A stretch of 64,000 bases of DNA from positions 1 through 64,000 of the forward strand of contig QKAU01000056.1 in NCBI GenBank assembly GCA_003246265.1, written 5' to 3'. This document shows positions 1-8,246 of this stretch, one piece after another; the first letter of the stretch is position 1; each line of letters starts with the position of its first letter. Origin of the DNA: Kiritimatiellales bacterium. GTDB lineage: Bacteria > Verrucomicrobiota > Kiritimatiellia > Kiritimatiellales > Pontiellaceae. Both the position numbers and the translations under genes were made by a program. The notes under the pieces are model-generated. The model saw only the letters and a program-made list of their open reading frames with translations, ran no database searches and had not been told where the DNA came from.

Positions 1-760
1 CACCCGAGTCCGGAAAGCCGGCTACGACGGGGTGGAACTCGCCCTCCCGCTCCACGACGCCCGGAGAACCGCGCATATCGTCGATACCCTGCAGGAGTTC
101 GGGCTCAAATTGATCGGCCAACACTGGGAAACAACCGATCCCGACATCGACAACCACATCGGGCGCTACCGGAAGCGGATCGAGTGGCAGGCCGCGGCCA
201 ACCCGCTGTTCGTCAATTCGCAGACCGGGCTCGACTGGTTCCCCTTCGAAGCGAACCAGCGCATCATCGATGCGGCCCGGGCGGTTTCCGAAAAGACGGG
301 CGTTCGCATCGTACACGAGACCCACCGGGGAAAACTCACCTTCTGCGCCGCCCAGACCCGCCGCTTCCTGGAAGCCAACCCCGAGATGCGCCTGGCTGCC
401 GACTTCTCGCACTGGTGCAACGTCTCCGAATCGCTCCTGGCCGACCAGCATGAATCCGTATCGTCTGCGATTGCCCGGGCCGACCACATCCACGCCCGCG
501 TCGGGCATCCGGAAGGTCCGCAGATTTCAGACCCGCGCGCCCCCGAATGGCAGGAGGCGCTCCATGCCCACCTCGCATGGTGGGACTCCATCGTCGAGAC
601 CCGGAGGGGCGATGGAACCGGGCTGCTCACCATCACGGCCGAGTTCGGACCGCCGACCTACATGCCGACGCTGCCCTACACCCGGCAGCCTGTCTCCGAC
701 CAGTGGGAAATCAACGTCCACATGATGAACCTTCTGAAGGCGCGCTACGCCCAACCATGA
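1..760 (+). CDS. Sugar phosphate isomerase/epimerase-like TIM-barrel protein (5' end outside window)
   Basis: The reading frame is open from the first bases of the window, so the start codon lies upstream; about 252 residues are present. The product looks like an AP-endonuclease-2/xylose-isomerase-like TIM barrel, a fold that isomerises or epimerises sugars using a divalent metal held by Glu, Asp, His and Glu. Matching candidates are visible in order: the Glu of HETHRG, the Asp of AADFSHW, the His of HIHARVGH and the Glu of TAEFGPP. An internal GTG at position 32 could be mistaken for the start, but the in-frame residues before it (KAGYDGVE) match the usual N-terminal strand of the family. 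The stop codon is 17 bases before the desaturase start, which suggests co-transcription. The substrate is unknown; the context suggests a modified sugar. Confidence 0.8.
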   Translation, partial: TRVRKAGYDGVELALPLHDARRTAHIVDTLQEFGLKLIGQHWETTDPDIDNHIGRYRKRIEWQAAANPLFVNSQTGLDWFPFEANQRIIDAARAVSEKTGVRIVHETHRGKLTFCAAQTRRFLEANPEMRLAADFSHWCNVSESLLADQHESVSSAIARADHIHARVGHPEGPQISDPRAPEWQEALHAHLAWWDSIVETRRGDGTGLLTITAEFGPPTYMPTLPYTRQPVSDQWEINVHMMNLLKARYAQP

Positions 761-777
761 CCGAGAGGAGATGCCCC

Positions 778-1788
778 ATGACCCGGCTAGTTGAAAGAAA
801 AGTGGAATGGTACCGGACCCCTATCGACAAGGAGGTGAAGAAGGAACTGATGCAGCGCAGCGACCTGCGCGGCTTCCTCCAGATCATCCCGCAGTTGCTG
901 CTATCGGTCGCTACCGCAACCTTCGTCGTCTATGCCTATCACACGCTCGCCTGGCCGTTCCTGATCGTGGCCCTGTTCATCCACGGCACCGGCTTCACCT
1001 TCGTTGGCGAGCACGCCGCCATCCACGAGCTGTCGCACGGCACGGTGTTCAAGACCAAGGGACTGAACGAGTTCTTCCTCCGGCTTTGCGGATTCATCAC
1101 CTGGAAGAATGTCATCCTCTACCGGGAAAGCCACATCCGGCACCATATGGCCACGGTGCACGGCGACCAGGATCTCGAGGTGCCCCTGCCCTACCATCTC
1201 ACCCTGTGGAACTGGGTACAGTACTACACCTTCGATTTTTCCCGTTTCAAGGCCTGCGCCTGGATGATCATCCGCCACAGCTTCGGCATCCTGTCCGGCG
1301 AGTGGGAACACTTCCTGTTCCCCGAATCCGACCCCAAGGCGCGCAAACGGCTTTTCAACTATGCGCGCTTCGTGCTGGCCGGGCAGCTGCTGATCGCCGC
1401 GGCCATCGTCTATTTCAAGGCATGGATCTTCCTGGCGATCTTCACCTTCCCCTTCTACGCCACCTGGCTCGCATGGCTCGTCACGATCCCCCAGCATGCC
1501 GGACTGACGCCCAACAGCAACGATTTCCGCATCTGCTGCCGGTCGGTCAAGGTGGATCCCTTCACCCTCTTCATGCATTGGAAGATGGACTACCACGTGG
1601 AGCACCACATGCACGCGGGCGTCCCCTTCTACAACCTGCCGAAGCTCCGGCAGGCGATCGGTTACGACCTGCCGCCCATGGACCCCTTCATGAAGACCTG
1701 GAAGGAAATCCGCAGCACCCTGAAGCGGCAGAAGAGCGATCCCTCCTACTGCCACGTGCCGCAGCTCCCTAGCGCCGCGCAAAGCTAG
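778..1788 (+). CDS. Membrane di-iron fatty-acid-desaturase-family oxygenase (MocD-like candidate)
   Basis: A 336-residue membrane protein with the three histidine boxes that bind two irons in this superfamily: H83-ELS-H87, H119-IR-HH123 and H273-VE-HH277, plus an extra QHAG at 238-241. Hydrophobic segments at about 35-75 and 195-235 frame the boxes. The family uses O2 and electrons from a ferredoxin to desaturate, hydroxylate or O-demethylate. The start is the second of two ATGs (778), preceded by GAGAGGAG. It follows a sugar isomerase and precedes a second desaturase-Rieske fusion, and no lipid-synthesis genes lie nearby, so I favour a sugar-directed oxygenase like MocD of rhizopine breakdown over a lipid desaturase. 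That assignment is inference. Its 3' end overlaps the convergent AraC gene by 20 bases. Confidence 0.8.
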   Translation: MTRLVERKVEWYRTPIDKEVKKELMQRSDLRGFLQIIPQLLLSVATATFVVYAYHTLAWPFLIVALFIHGTGFTFVGEHAAIHELSHGTVFKTKGLNEFFLRLCGFITWKNVILYRESHIRHHMATVHGDQDLEVPLPYHLTLWNWVQYYTFDFSRFKACAWMIIRHSFGILSGEWEHFLFPESDPKARKRLFNYARFVLAGQLLIAAAIVYFKAWIFLAIFTFPFYATWLAWLVTIPQHAGLTPNSNDFRICCRSVKVDPFTLFMHWKMDYHVEHHMHAGVPFYNLPKLRQAIGYDLPPMDPFMKTWKEIRSTLKRQKSDPSYCHVPQLPSAAQS

Positions 1789-2575
1789 AGGGCGCAACGC
1801 CCCGGTGCTTTTTGTAGGCGCGCGAGAAATAGAGCGGATCCTCGAAGCCGCACGACGCGGCGATGCGCCCCATGCGCCAGTCGGGATGGGCTTGCATCAG
1901 GCGGTCGGCAAGCTCCAGCCGCTGGAACAACTGGTAGCGTTTGAAGCCGATGCCCATCATCGAAGAGAAGAGGTGCGAAAGGCGCGATGGACTCAGCCCG
2001 ACAAACCGTGCAGCCCCGGACAGCGTGAGCACCTCGGCCGGATCGGTGCGCATTCTTTCGATGAGCGGATTGAGCTGGTCGAAGTCACGCCGCCCGACGA
2101 GGGCATGGTTGGCGATGTGGTGGATCAGCACTTCGAACATGCTAAGCAGGTCGTCGACCTTTTCACGCGTGAACTCGGGCAGTTGTTCCACCGCCGCCTG
2201 CTCCCTTGGATTGCGGATTTCCACCTTGTTCCCGGCAAGGCGGAACTGGCCGATCATGGCGTATCCGATCGGCACGCCGCCGACCAGCACCGGCACCACC
2301 GCCTCGCACAATCCCGCATGGCATTGGTAGAAATGGACTCCGCCCTTTTCCAATGAAGCCTTGCGCCCCCCGTCGTCGTCCGCCAGGCAGGCCGCGTTGA
2401 AGGCCCCCGCGCGGCGTCGCATGGCGCAATAGCCGCAGATGCTGCGGTTCTTGCCGATGCACAACTCCTCCCCATCCATCGAAAAGAAGGCGATGCGCAC
2501 CTCGGTCAGCGAGGTGAAGTGGTCGAGCAGGTTGAGCATTTCGCGGCTGAAGATGTACTCCATGTTTCCGATCAT
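1769..2575 (-). CDS. AraC-family regulator with N-terminal PocR sensory domain
   Basis: The 268-residue protein starts with a cysteine-rich PocR-type domain (about 5-165; Cys clusters ICGYC, ACLADD and QCHAGLC), a domain predicted to bind small organic ligands and possibly a metal. A double helix-turn-helix of the AraC type fills about 170-268 (LTLSGAARFVGLSPSRLSHL, then IAASCGFEDPLYFSRAYKK). Two ATGs are in frame at 2581 and 2575. I chose 2575 because AAAGGA lies 8 bases before it but only 1-2 bases before 2581. It is divergent from the UroD-like gene, with a shared intergenic region carrying a 21-bp-spaced direct repeat that could be its operator. PocR/AraC proteins often control neighbouring catabolic genes. 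The ligand is unknown. Confidence 0.88.
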   Translation of the reverse strand: MIGNMEYIFSREMLNLLDHFTSLTEVRIAFFSMDGEELCIGKNRSICGYCAMRRRAGAFNAACLADDDGGRKASLEKGGVHFYQCHAGLCEAVVPVLVGGVPIGYAMIGQFRLAGNKVEIRNPREQAAVEQLPEFTREKVDDLLSMFEVLIHHIANHALVGRRDFDQLNPLIERMRTDPAEVLTLSGAARFVGLSPSRLSHLFSSMMGIGFKRYQLFQRLELADRLMQAHPDWRMGRIAASCGFEDPLYFSRAYKKHRGVAPSSFARR

Positions 2576-2593
2576 GGACATCCTTTATCACGA

Positions 2594-2620
2594 TATAGCT
2601 AAATTGTCCATGTTTATAGC
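2594..2620 (+). promoter_or_regulatory. Direct repeat TATAGC(t)AAAT with 21-bp spacing, candidate AraC operator
   Basis: TATAGCTAAAT begins at 2594 and TATAGCAAAT at 2615, exactly two helical turns apart in the same orientation. AraC-type proteins typically bind such half-site pairs. The repeat lies between the divergent AraC/PocR gene and the UroD-like gene, upstream of a possible -10 (TACCTT, 2655-2660) of the latter. Regulator assignment is inferred from position. Confidence 0.5.
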
Positions 2621-2691
2621 AAATGCCTCTATGGCCAGGTCCACCGATCCGTCCTACCTTGTTGCGCGGGTGTGAACGCAGGAGAGCAATC

Positions 2692-3744
2692 ATGACGAAA
2701 CGCGAAGTGGTACGAATGGTCCTCAACGGCGAAAAGCCGCCCTATGTCCCGTGGTCCTATAAATTCACGATGGAGGCCGAACATGCGCTCAAGGAACACC
2801 TCGGATGCGAGGACCTCGAACGGACCGTCGGCAACCATATCGTCCGCGTCGGCAGCGATATCGGGTTTTTCGAGGATATCGGCAACGACCGGTTGCGCGA
2901 CGTGTTTGGCGTCGTCTGGGACCGCAGCGTCGACAAGGACATCGGCGTGGTGGAAAACTGCCTGATTCCGGAGCCGACCATGGAGGGATTCCGCTTCCCC
3001 GACCCGCTCGACCACCGCTTCTTCGACAACATCGAACCCAAGCTGGCGGAGTACGCCGACTGTTTCCGCGTCTTTGAACTGGGCTTCTCCCTTTATGAGC
3101 GCGCCTGGACCCTGCGCGGCATGGAGAACCTGATGATCGACATGATCGAAGAGCCGGAGTTCGTGCACGACCTGCTGGCGGCCATCGCCGACTACAACCT
3201 CGCCCAGGTGGAAGAGGCCCTCAAGTACGACATCGACGCCGTCTACTTCGGCGACGACTGGGGCCAGCAGCATGGGCTCATCATGGGTCCGGACCGGTGG
3301 CGGGAGTTCATCCTGCCGCAGCTCCGGCGGATGTACGGCAAGGTGCGCGCAGCCGGCAGGTTCGTGATGATCCACTCCTGCGGCGATGTCGACGAATTGT
3401 TCGACGACCTGGTCGACGCGGGCCTGAACAGCTTCAATCCGTTCCAGCCCGAGGTGATGGACATCCACGCCATCCTGCCGGCCTATCGTGGCCGCCTCGC
3501 CTTCCACGGCGGGTTGAGCATGCAGAAGACCCTGCCGTTCGGCACGGTCGAGGAGGTCCGCAGGGAGTCGCGCGACCTGCTTCGGCTGGGAGCCGACGGC
3601 GGCTACATCTTTTCGCCTTCGCACTCGGTGGAGAGCGACACGACCGTCGAAAACATGGTTGCCTTCATCGAAGAGGCCTTCGCGCAGGAGGGATACCAGG
3701 CGCTTCATCCCGGGGATGGACTGAAGCTGCCCGCAACGGCGTAG
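2692..3744 (+). CDS. Uroporphyrinogen-decarboxylase-superfamily (UroD-like) methyltransferase
   Basis: A 350-residue protein of the UroD fold, with a start at 2692 preceded by AGGAGAG. In this superfamily true HemE makes coproporphyrinogen, but most members beside regulators and catabolic genes are cobalamin-dependent methyltransferases such as MtaA. Here HSCG (about residue 225) and the SPSHS segment near the C-terminus occupy positions where MtaA-type enzymes bind zinc with His and Cys. The PRP/GRQAGR-type N-terminal substrate motif of HemE is not seen; the N-terminus reads PPYVPWSYK. No corrinoid protein or other haem gene is adjacent. It sits between a PocR/AraC gene and a desaturase-Rieske gene, suggesting handling of methyl groups from a methylated carbon source. 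That role is inferred. Confidence 0.75.
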   Translation: MTKREVVRMVLNGEKPPYVPWSYKFTMEAEHALKEHLGCEDLERTVGNHIVRVGSDIGFFEDIGNDRLRDVFGVVWDRSVDKDIGVVENCLIPEPTMEGFRFPDPLDHRFFDNIEPKLAEYADCFRVFELGFSLYERAWTLRGMENLMIDMIEEPEFVHDLLAAIADYNLAQVEEALKYDIDAVYFGDDWGQQHGLIMGPDRWREFILPQLRRMYGKVRAAGRFVMIHSCGDVDELFDDLVDAGLNSFNPFQPEVMDIHAILPAYRGRLAFHGGLSMQKTLPFGTVEEVRRESRDLLRLGADGGYIFSPSHSVESDTTVENMVAFIEEAFAQEGYQALHPGDGLKLPATA

Positions 3745-3803
3745 GGCCATAGGGGGTGCGGTGGCGCAGCCAGGGGAAAAGGCTGTTCAACAGGAGACCT
3801 ACC

Positions 3804-5219
3804 ATGACAAACCCCCTAGACCTGATCATTGAAGAAGAGTGGTACAAGCCGGAGATCGACCGGAGCGTGTTCAAGGCGCTCATGCAGAAGGACGACGTCC
3901 ACGGCATCGCCAACACGGCGCTGTGGATCGGATCGTTGCTGGCCAGCGGATACCTCGCCTGGCTGGCGATTCCCCACGGCCTGTTTTTTTCCGTACCGGC
4001 GTTCCTGCTCTACGGCATCTTCTACTGCGCCTGCGACGCGCGCTGGCACGAGAGCTCGCACCACACGGTCTTCAAGACGCACTGGATGAACGTCGCGCTG
4101 AACTTCCTCTCCACCGCCATGCAGCAGCGCGACATCGTTTTCACGGCTTGGTCGCATGCGCGGCACCACTCCTACACGATTATCACGGAGGTCGACCCCG
4201 AGATCACGGTGACCCGCCCGCCCAAATTCTGGCCGCACTTCCTCGATTTCTTCAGCCTCAAGGAGGCCACCTACTACTATCCCATCCTCATTCTCCACAG
4301 CCTCGGCATCCCGAGCAAGGCGGCCAGGGAGTTCGTGCCCGAGGAGGAGTACGGGAAGATGTTCTGGTGGGCACGCGCCTCGTTCGCCCTGAACGCCGTG
4401 CCGGTGGGCTTCGCCATCGCCTGCCATACGTGGCTGCCGCTGCTCTACTTCATCGGGCCGAAGTTCTACGCCAACTTCGTCCAGCGCGCCTTCATCCTCG
4501 CGCAGCACGCGGGAATGGATGAAAACGTCTGGGACCACCGGGCCAATTCCCGGACCATCAGGGTGAACCCGCTCCTGGGCTTCCTCTACATGAACATGCA
4601 GTACCACATCGAGCACCACATGCATCCCCTGATGCCCTTCCATGCGCTGCCCAAGTTCCATGAGCGCGTAAAGGACCAGCTCCCGGAACCCTACAAGGGG
4701 CTTTGGGCGGTCTACAGGGAGATGCTTCCCGCACTGGGGAAGCAGGCCAAGGACACGAGCTACTGCATCCAGCGGGCGGTGCACGGCCAGGTGCCCCCCC
4801 GCCGCGCCGTGCGCCGCAAGGACAGGGCCGCCGAAGAAATCGCTACCGGGCACGCCGCGCAGTGCGAAACCGCGGGGCGGGAACTGGTGTGGCACCCCGT
4901 ACTCGGCGCCGATGAACTGGGGGTCAACGACTCGATGGATGTGGTGGTCGATGATGCGCACTACGCCGTATACCAGCTTGAAGCCGGAGACTACCGGGCC
5001 ACCGAAGGGGTCTGCACCCACGAATTCGCGCTGCTGGCCGACGGGGTGCTCCAGGATGGCTGCATCTCCTGCCCCAAGCACAACGCAAAGTACGACATCT
5101 GCTCCGGCAAGGTGCTTTCGCGCCCCGGCAAGCGCGACCTGCTGACCTTCCCCGTGAAGCTGGAGCGCGGCAAGCTCTTCCTCGGACTGGCCCGGAAAGA
5201 CGAGCCGCACTTGCCCTGA
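3804..5219 (+). CDS. Desaturase-family di-iron oxygenase fused to a C-terminal Rieske ferredoxin domain
   Basis: A 471-residue fusion. Residues about 1-330 form a membrane desaturase domain with histidine boxes H82-ESS-HH87, H118-AR-HH122 and QYHIEHH near 270; an extra QHAG matches the neighbouring desaturase. After a basic linker (about 330-360) comes a Rieske-type [2Fe-2S] domain with C404-x-H406 and C423-xx-H426. Together these would supply oxygen activation and its immediate electron donor in one chain. In rhizopine catabolism the same two activities are separate proteins, MocD and MocE, which with a reductase (MocF) remove an O-methyl group. No reductase is found in the window. The start at 3804 follows CAGGAGA. 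O-demethylation of a sugar is my favoured but unproven reading; lipid or carotenoid hydroxylation is the alternative. Confidence 0.82.
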   Translation: MTNPLDLIIEEEWYKPEIDRSVFKALMQKDDVHGIANTALWIGSLLASGYLAWLAIPHGLFFSVPAFLLYGIFYCACDARWHESSHHTVFKTHWMNVALNFLSTAMQQRDIVFTAWSHARHHSYTIITEVDPEITVTRPPKFWPHFLDFFSLKEATYYYPILILHSLGIPSKAAREFVPEEEYGKMFWWARASFALNAVPVGFAIACHTWLPLLYFIGPKFYANFVQRAFILAQHAGMDENVWDHRANSRTIRVNPLLGFLYMNMQYHIEHHMHPLMPFHALPKFHERVKDQLPEPYKGLWAVYREMLPALGKQAKDTSYCIQRAVHGQVPPRRAVRRKDRAAEEIATGHAAQCETAGRELVWHPVLGADELGVNDSMDVVVDDAHYAVYQLEAGDYRATEGVCTHEFALLADGVLQDGCISCPKHNAKYDICSGKVLSRPGKRDLLTFPVKLERGKLFLGLARKDEPHLP

Positions 5220-5301
5220 CGCGCGCACCTTGCGGTCGGCTGGGAAACCGGCGACGGACAACACTCGCCATCCCATGTTGCATGGGGTATTCTGGTCCGC
5301 C

Positions 5302-6450
5302 ATGAGTACCCTTCCCGAAACCTACGAGGTCAGCGTCCTGGTCAACACCTCCCTGCAATGGGGACGGGACATCGTTTCGGGCGCCTTGGACTACGCCTAT
5401 GAAATGGGTCCATGGTACGTCAGGGTCTACCCCAACCACCCCGCCAACGCCATGCAGCTTCCCGCCGGATTCCGCGCGGATGGCGTGATTGCCAATGTCA
5501 ACTCTCCCGAGATGGCACAGGCCCTCGCGGACTATGGCGCCCCGGTCGTCAACGTGGCCGACCATACGGTCGAGGGCATCGCCGCCCCGAGCATACGCAC
5601 CGACGACAATGTTTCGACGCGGATGGCGGTCGACCACTTTATCGAGCGCGGATTCCGGAGGCTCGCCTTCGTGGGCCCGCGACACACCCCGAACCCGATA
5701 TGGTACGCGAAGGTCTTCCGTCAAACGGCGGAAAAGGAGGGACTGCCCCACGCGGAATTCACCGTGCATGACAACTACCGGGACCAGATCGACGAGCTGG
5801 TTCCCTGGCTCAGGTCGCTGCCGAAGCCCATCGGGATCCTGGTGTGGGGACTGGGCGTGGCCCAGGTGGTGGTGGATTGCTGCATGCGGGCGGATATCCC
5901 CGTCCCGCACGATGTGGCGGTCCTATGCGGAAGCTATGACGAAGTACTGTCGCACGCCTGCTTCCCCGCCCTCTCAGGCATCCTCATCCCCACCCGGAAG
6001 ATCGGCCATACCGCCGCCCAGACCCTGCACCGCATCATGAGGGGGGAAAAGATCCCCGCGAAAACAACCTACATTCCCCCGCTCGGCATCCGCGAGCACC
6101 TTTCCACCGACACGATCAAGGTCGAGGATGGCCACATGCTCAAGGCCATCAAGTTTATCCGGGAACACGCCTATGAGCCATTCCTGATCGACGACATCCT
6201 GCGCCATGTCCCGATGACCCGCCGCTCCCTCGAACGCCGGTTCCGCCAAACCTTCGGCCACTCCATCGGCGACGAGATCAAGCGCCTGCGGATCGGCAAG
6301 GCCCGCCAGCTCCTGGTCCAGACCGACCTGCACATGCAGGAGATCGCCGAAGCCTGCGGCTATGCCACCTACAACCATCTCACTTCCGTCTTCAAAAAGA
6401 CGACCGGCATGAGCCCGCGCGACTACCGCAAGCAGCAAGGCGGTTCCTAG
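5302..6450 (+). CDS. XylR-like regulator: LacI-type sugar-binding domain with C-terminal AraC HTH
   Basis: The protein (382 residues from 5302) lacks an N-terminal DNA-binding domain. Residues about 8-265 resemble a periplasmic-binding/LacI-type sensor (for example GADGVI-like and RRLAFVGPRH segments), and about 270-380 are an AraC-type double helix-turn-helix ending in a typical SPRDYRK. This is the architecture of XylR of xylose catabolism and of many PVC glycan loci. It probably senses a monosaccharide released by the adjacent fucosidase/GH43 set and activates those genes. The ATG at 5302 is favoured because homologues usually start just before the sensor's first strand (YEVSVLV); an ATG at 5275 is possible. 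No strong ribosome-binding site is visible for either. Confidence 0.85.
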   Translation: MSTLPETYEVSVLVNTSLQWGRDIVSGALDYAYEMGPWYVRVYPNHPANAMQLPAGFRADGVIANVNSPEMAQALADYGAPVVNVADHTVEGIAAPSIRTDDNVSTRMAVDHFIERGFRRLAFVGPRHTPNPIWYAKVFRQTAEKEGLPHAEFTVHDNYRDQIDELVPWLRSLPKPIGILVWGLGVAQVVVDCCMRADIPVPHDVAVLCGSYDEVLSHACFPALSGILIPTRKIGHTAAQTLHRIMRGEKIPAKTTYIPPLGIREHLSTDTIKVEDGHMLKAIKFIREHAYEPFLIDDILRHVPMTRRSLERRFRQTFGHSIGDEIKRLRIGKARQLLVQTDLHMQEIAEACGYATYNHLTSVFKKTTGMSPRDYRKQQGGS

Positions 6451-6650
6451 ACCGGACCAGCGCCGCGGAAGCGATCCGGAGGAAGCCAGTGGCATCCTTT
6501 CCGGGTACCGTTCTTGAACGCAGGCAGCCCCACCCCTGGCCGGGGCTTGTACGTTCCGCACTGGCCTTTAGGATGGGCCGGGCAGGCTTGCATAGCCCCC
6601 GCATCCGGTGGGATGCTGTACGGCGTAATCATGCGAAGGAGGAAGGCGAG

Positions 6651-8132
6651 ATGCGGAGATGCATTGCACAGGGGCTGGTCGCGGCGACAGCCATGGTGGT
6701 GGCAACAGGCTGGGCGGAGGACTTCCGATACCAGCCCGACTGGGACTCCATCCGGAGCCGCTACGAGGTGCCGGCCTGGTTCCGCGATGCCAAGTTCGGC
6801 ATCTTCATCCATTGGGGCCCCTATGCCGTCCCGGCCTACATGTCGGAAAAGTATCCGCCCGGCATCTACGATCCCAACTGGAACAAGGGCGGCATGAACG
6901 CGTACGCCTACCACCGCAAGCACTATGGCGATCCGTCGGAATTCGGCTACAAGGACTTCATCCCGATGTTCAAGGCCGAAAGGTTCGATGCCGCGGCATG
7001 GGCCCGGCTCTTCAAGGATGCCGGCGCCCGCTACGTCGTCCCCGTGGCCGAACACCACGACGGATTCGCCATGTACCATTCGCACCATACCCGCTGGAAC
7101 GTGGTCGACATGGGGCCGAAGAAGGACACCCTGCGCCTGCTCGCCGACGCCTGCCGCGCCGAAGGACTGAAATTCGGCGCCTCCTCGCACTTCGCCCTCA
7201 ACCGCATCTACTACAGGACCGACGATCCGGATTGGGACACCAACGATCCGCAATATGCCGACCTCTACTGGAAGCCCGTCGACAAGGACTCCCCGCCGGA
7301 ACCGGAGTTTCTCGACCTGTGGTGGCGGCGAACCACCGAAATCATCGACCAGTACGAGCCCGACCTGCTCTGGTTCGACTACGGCCTCGACAAGCCCGGC
7401 TGGGAGCCGGTCCACAAGAGGATTCTCGCCTACTACTACAACAAGGGCCTCGACTGGGGGAAAGAGGTGGTCTTCCAGGACAAGAACATGAGGCACGAAT
7501 CCTTCCCCGAAGACCTCATCGTCCTCGACATCGAACGCGGCCGCATGGCGGACATCAACCCCCGCCCGTGGCAGACGGACACCTCCGTCGGGAAAATCTC
7601 GTGGGGCTACATCGAAAACGAGGACTACAAGAGTTCCGACTACCTCGTCGACGAACTCATCGACATCGTCAGCAAGAACGGCTGCCTGCTGCTCAACATC
7701 GGACCGAAGGCCGACGGCACCATCCCGGATGAAGCCCAGGCAATCCTCCGCGACATCGGCGCATGGCTCCGGGTCAACGGCGAGGCGGTCTACGGTACGC
7801 GCCCATGGAAGATCTTCGGCGAAGGCCCAACCAAGGTGGCGACGGGCCACCATTCCGAAAAGGAAAACACGGACCATGTTTCGGCCGACATCCGCTTCAC
7901 GACGCGGGACGACGTGCTCTACGCCATCGCGCTCGCCTGGCCGAAGGACGGCCGGTTCAACATCCGCTCGCTGGCCAGGGGCAACCCGCACGAATCCCGC
8001 CCGGTCAAGGCGGTGGAATTCATCAGCGGTCGAAGTCCCGTCCGCTGGAAGCAGACGGCGGACGGGTTGGCATTGTCGGTCGAGGGAAAACCTCCCTGCG
8101 AAGCCGCCTATGTTTTCAGGATCCGTTTCTGA
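6651..8132 (+). CDS. Secreted GH29 alpha-L-fucosidase
   Basis: A 493-residue enzyme with a signal peptide (1-22, cleavage near GWA-ED). The GH29 catalytic TIM barrel is recognised by FGIFIHWGPYAVPAY, the EHHDGFAMY segment and LLWFDYGLD, whose Asp243 fits the position of the catalytic nucleophile in retaining fucosidases. A C-terminal beta domain follows (about 370-493). It would cleave terminal alpha-L-fucose from glycans in the periplasm or outside the cell. The start at 6651 is preceded by GGAGGAAGG. It heads the row of degradative genes after the XylR-like regulator, followed by two sulfatases and two GH43 enzymes, consistent with breakdown of a sulfated fucose-containing polysaccharide. 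The acid/base residue cannot be assigned with certainty by eye. Confidence 0.93.
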   Translation: MRRCIAQGLVAATAMVVATGWAEDFRYQPDWDSIRSRYEVPAWFRDAKFGIFIHWGPYAVPAYMSEKYPPGIYDPNWNKGGMNAYAYHRKHYGDPSEFGYKDFIPMFKAERFDAAAWARLFKDAGARYVVPVAEHHDGFAMYHSHHTRWNVVDMGPKKDTLRLLADACRAEGLKFGASSHFALNRIYYRTDDPDWDTNDPQYADLYWKPVDKDSPPEPEFLDLWWRRTTEIIDQYEPDLLWFDYGLDKPGWEPVHKRILAYYYNKGLDWGKEVVFQDKNMRHESFPEDLIVLDIERGRMADINPRPWQTDTSVGKISWGYIENEDYKSSDYLVDELIDIVSKNGCLLLNIGPKADGTIPDEAQAILRDIGAWLRVNGEAVYGTRPWKIFGEGPTKVATGHHSEKENTDHVSADIRFTTRDDVLYAIALAWPKDGRFNIRSLARGNPHESRPVKAVEFISGRSPVRWKQTADGLALSVEGKPPCEAAYVFRIRF

Positions 8133-8167
8133 CGGCGGCAGGCGCACCGCCCATCCTGTCCGTACTC

Positions 8168-8197
8168 CATATGTTTTTCACGCAATCGCATATTACG
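8168..8197 (+). promoter_or_regulatory. Conserved 30-bp element upstream of the first sulfatase
   Basis: Positions 8168-8197 match 12502-12531, upstream of the second sulfatase, at 22 of 30 bases when aligned without gaps. Shared blocks include CATAT, a T-run ending in C, CG.AAT and CAT.T. It lies 50 bases or more before the start codon, just upstream of a candidate -10 (TACGTT, 8216-8221). A binding site for the XylR-like regulator is a reasonable inference. Confidence 0.45.
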
Positions 8198-8246
8198 GGT
8201 GGGCATGGATCTGCTACGTTTGCTGCACCATCAACGGAGCCCAGTC

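Noticed and set aside
2692-3744. Reading the UroD-like gene as true hemE
   Set aside because: It lacks the HemE N-terminal substrate motif, no haem genes are nearby, and its context is catabolic.
778-5219. Reading the two desaturases as membrane-lipid desaturases
   Set aside because: Possible from the fold alone, but no fatty-acid or lipid gene is nearby, and the Rieske fusion and sugar-catabolic neighbours fit oxygenation of a small molecule better. Kept as the main alternative.
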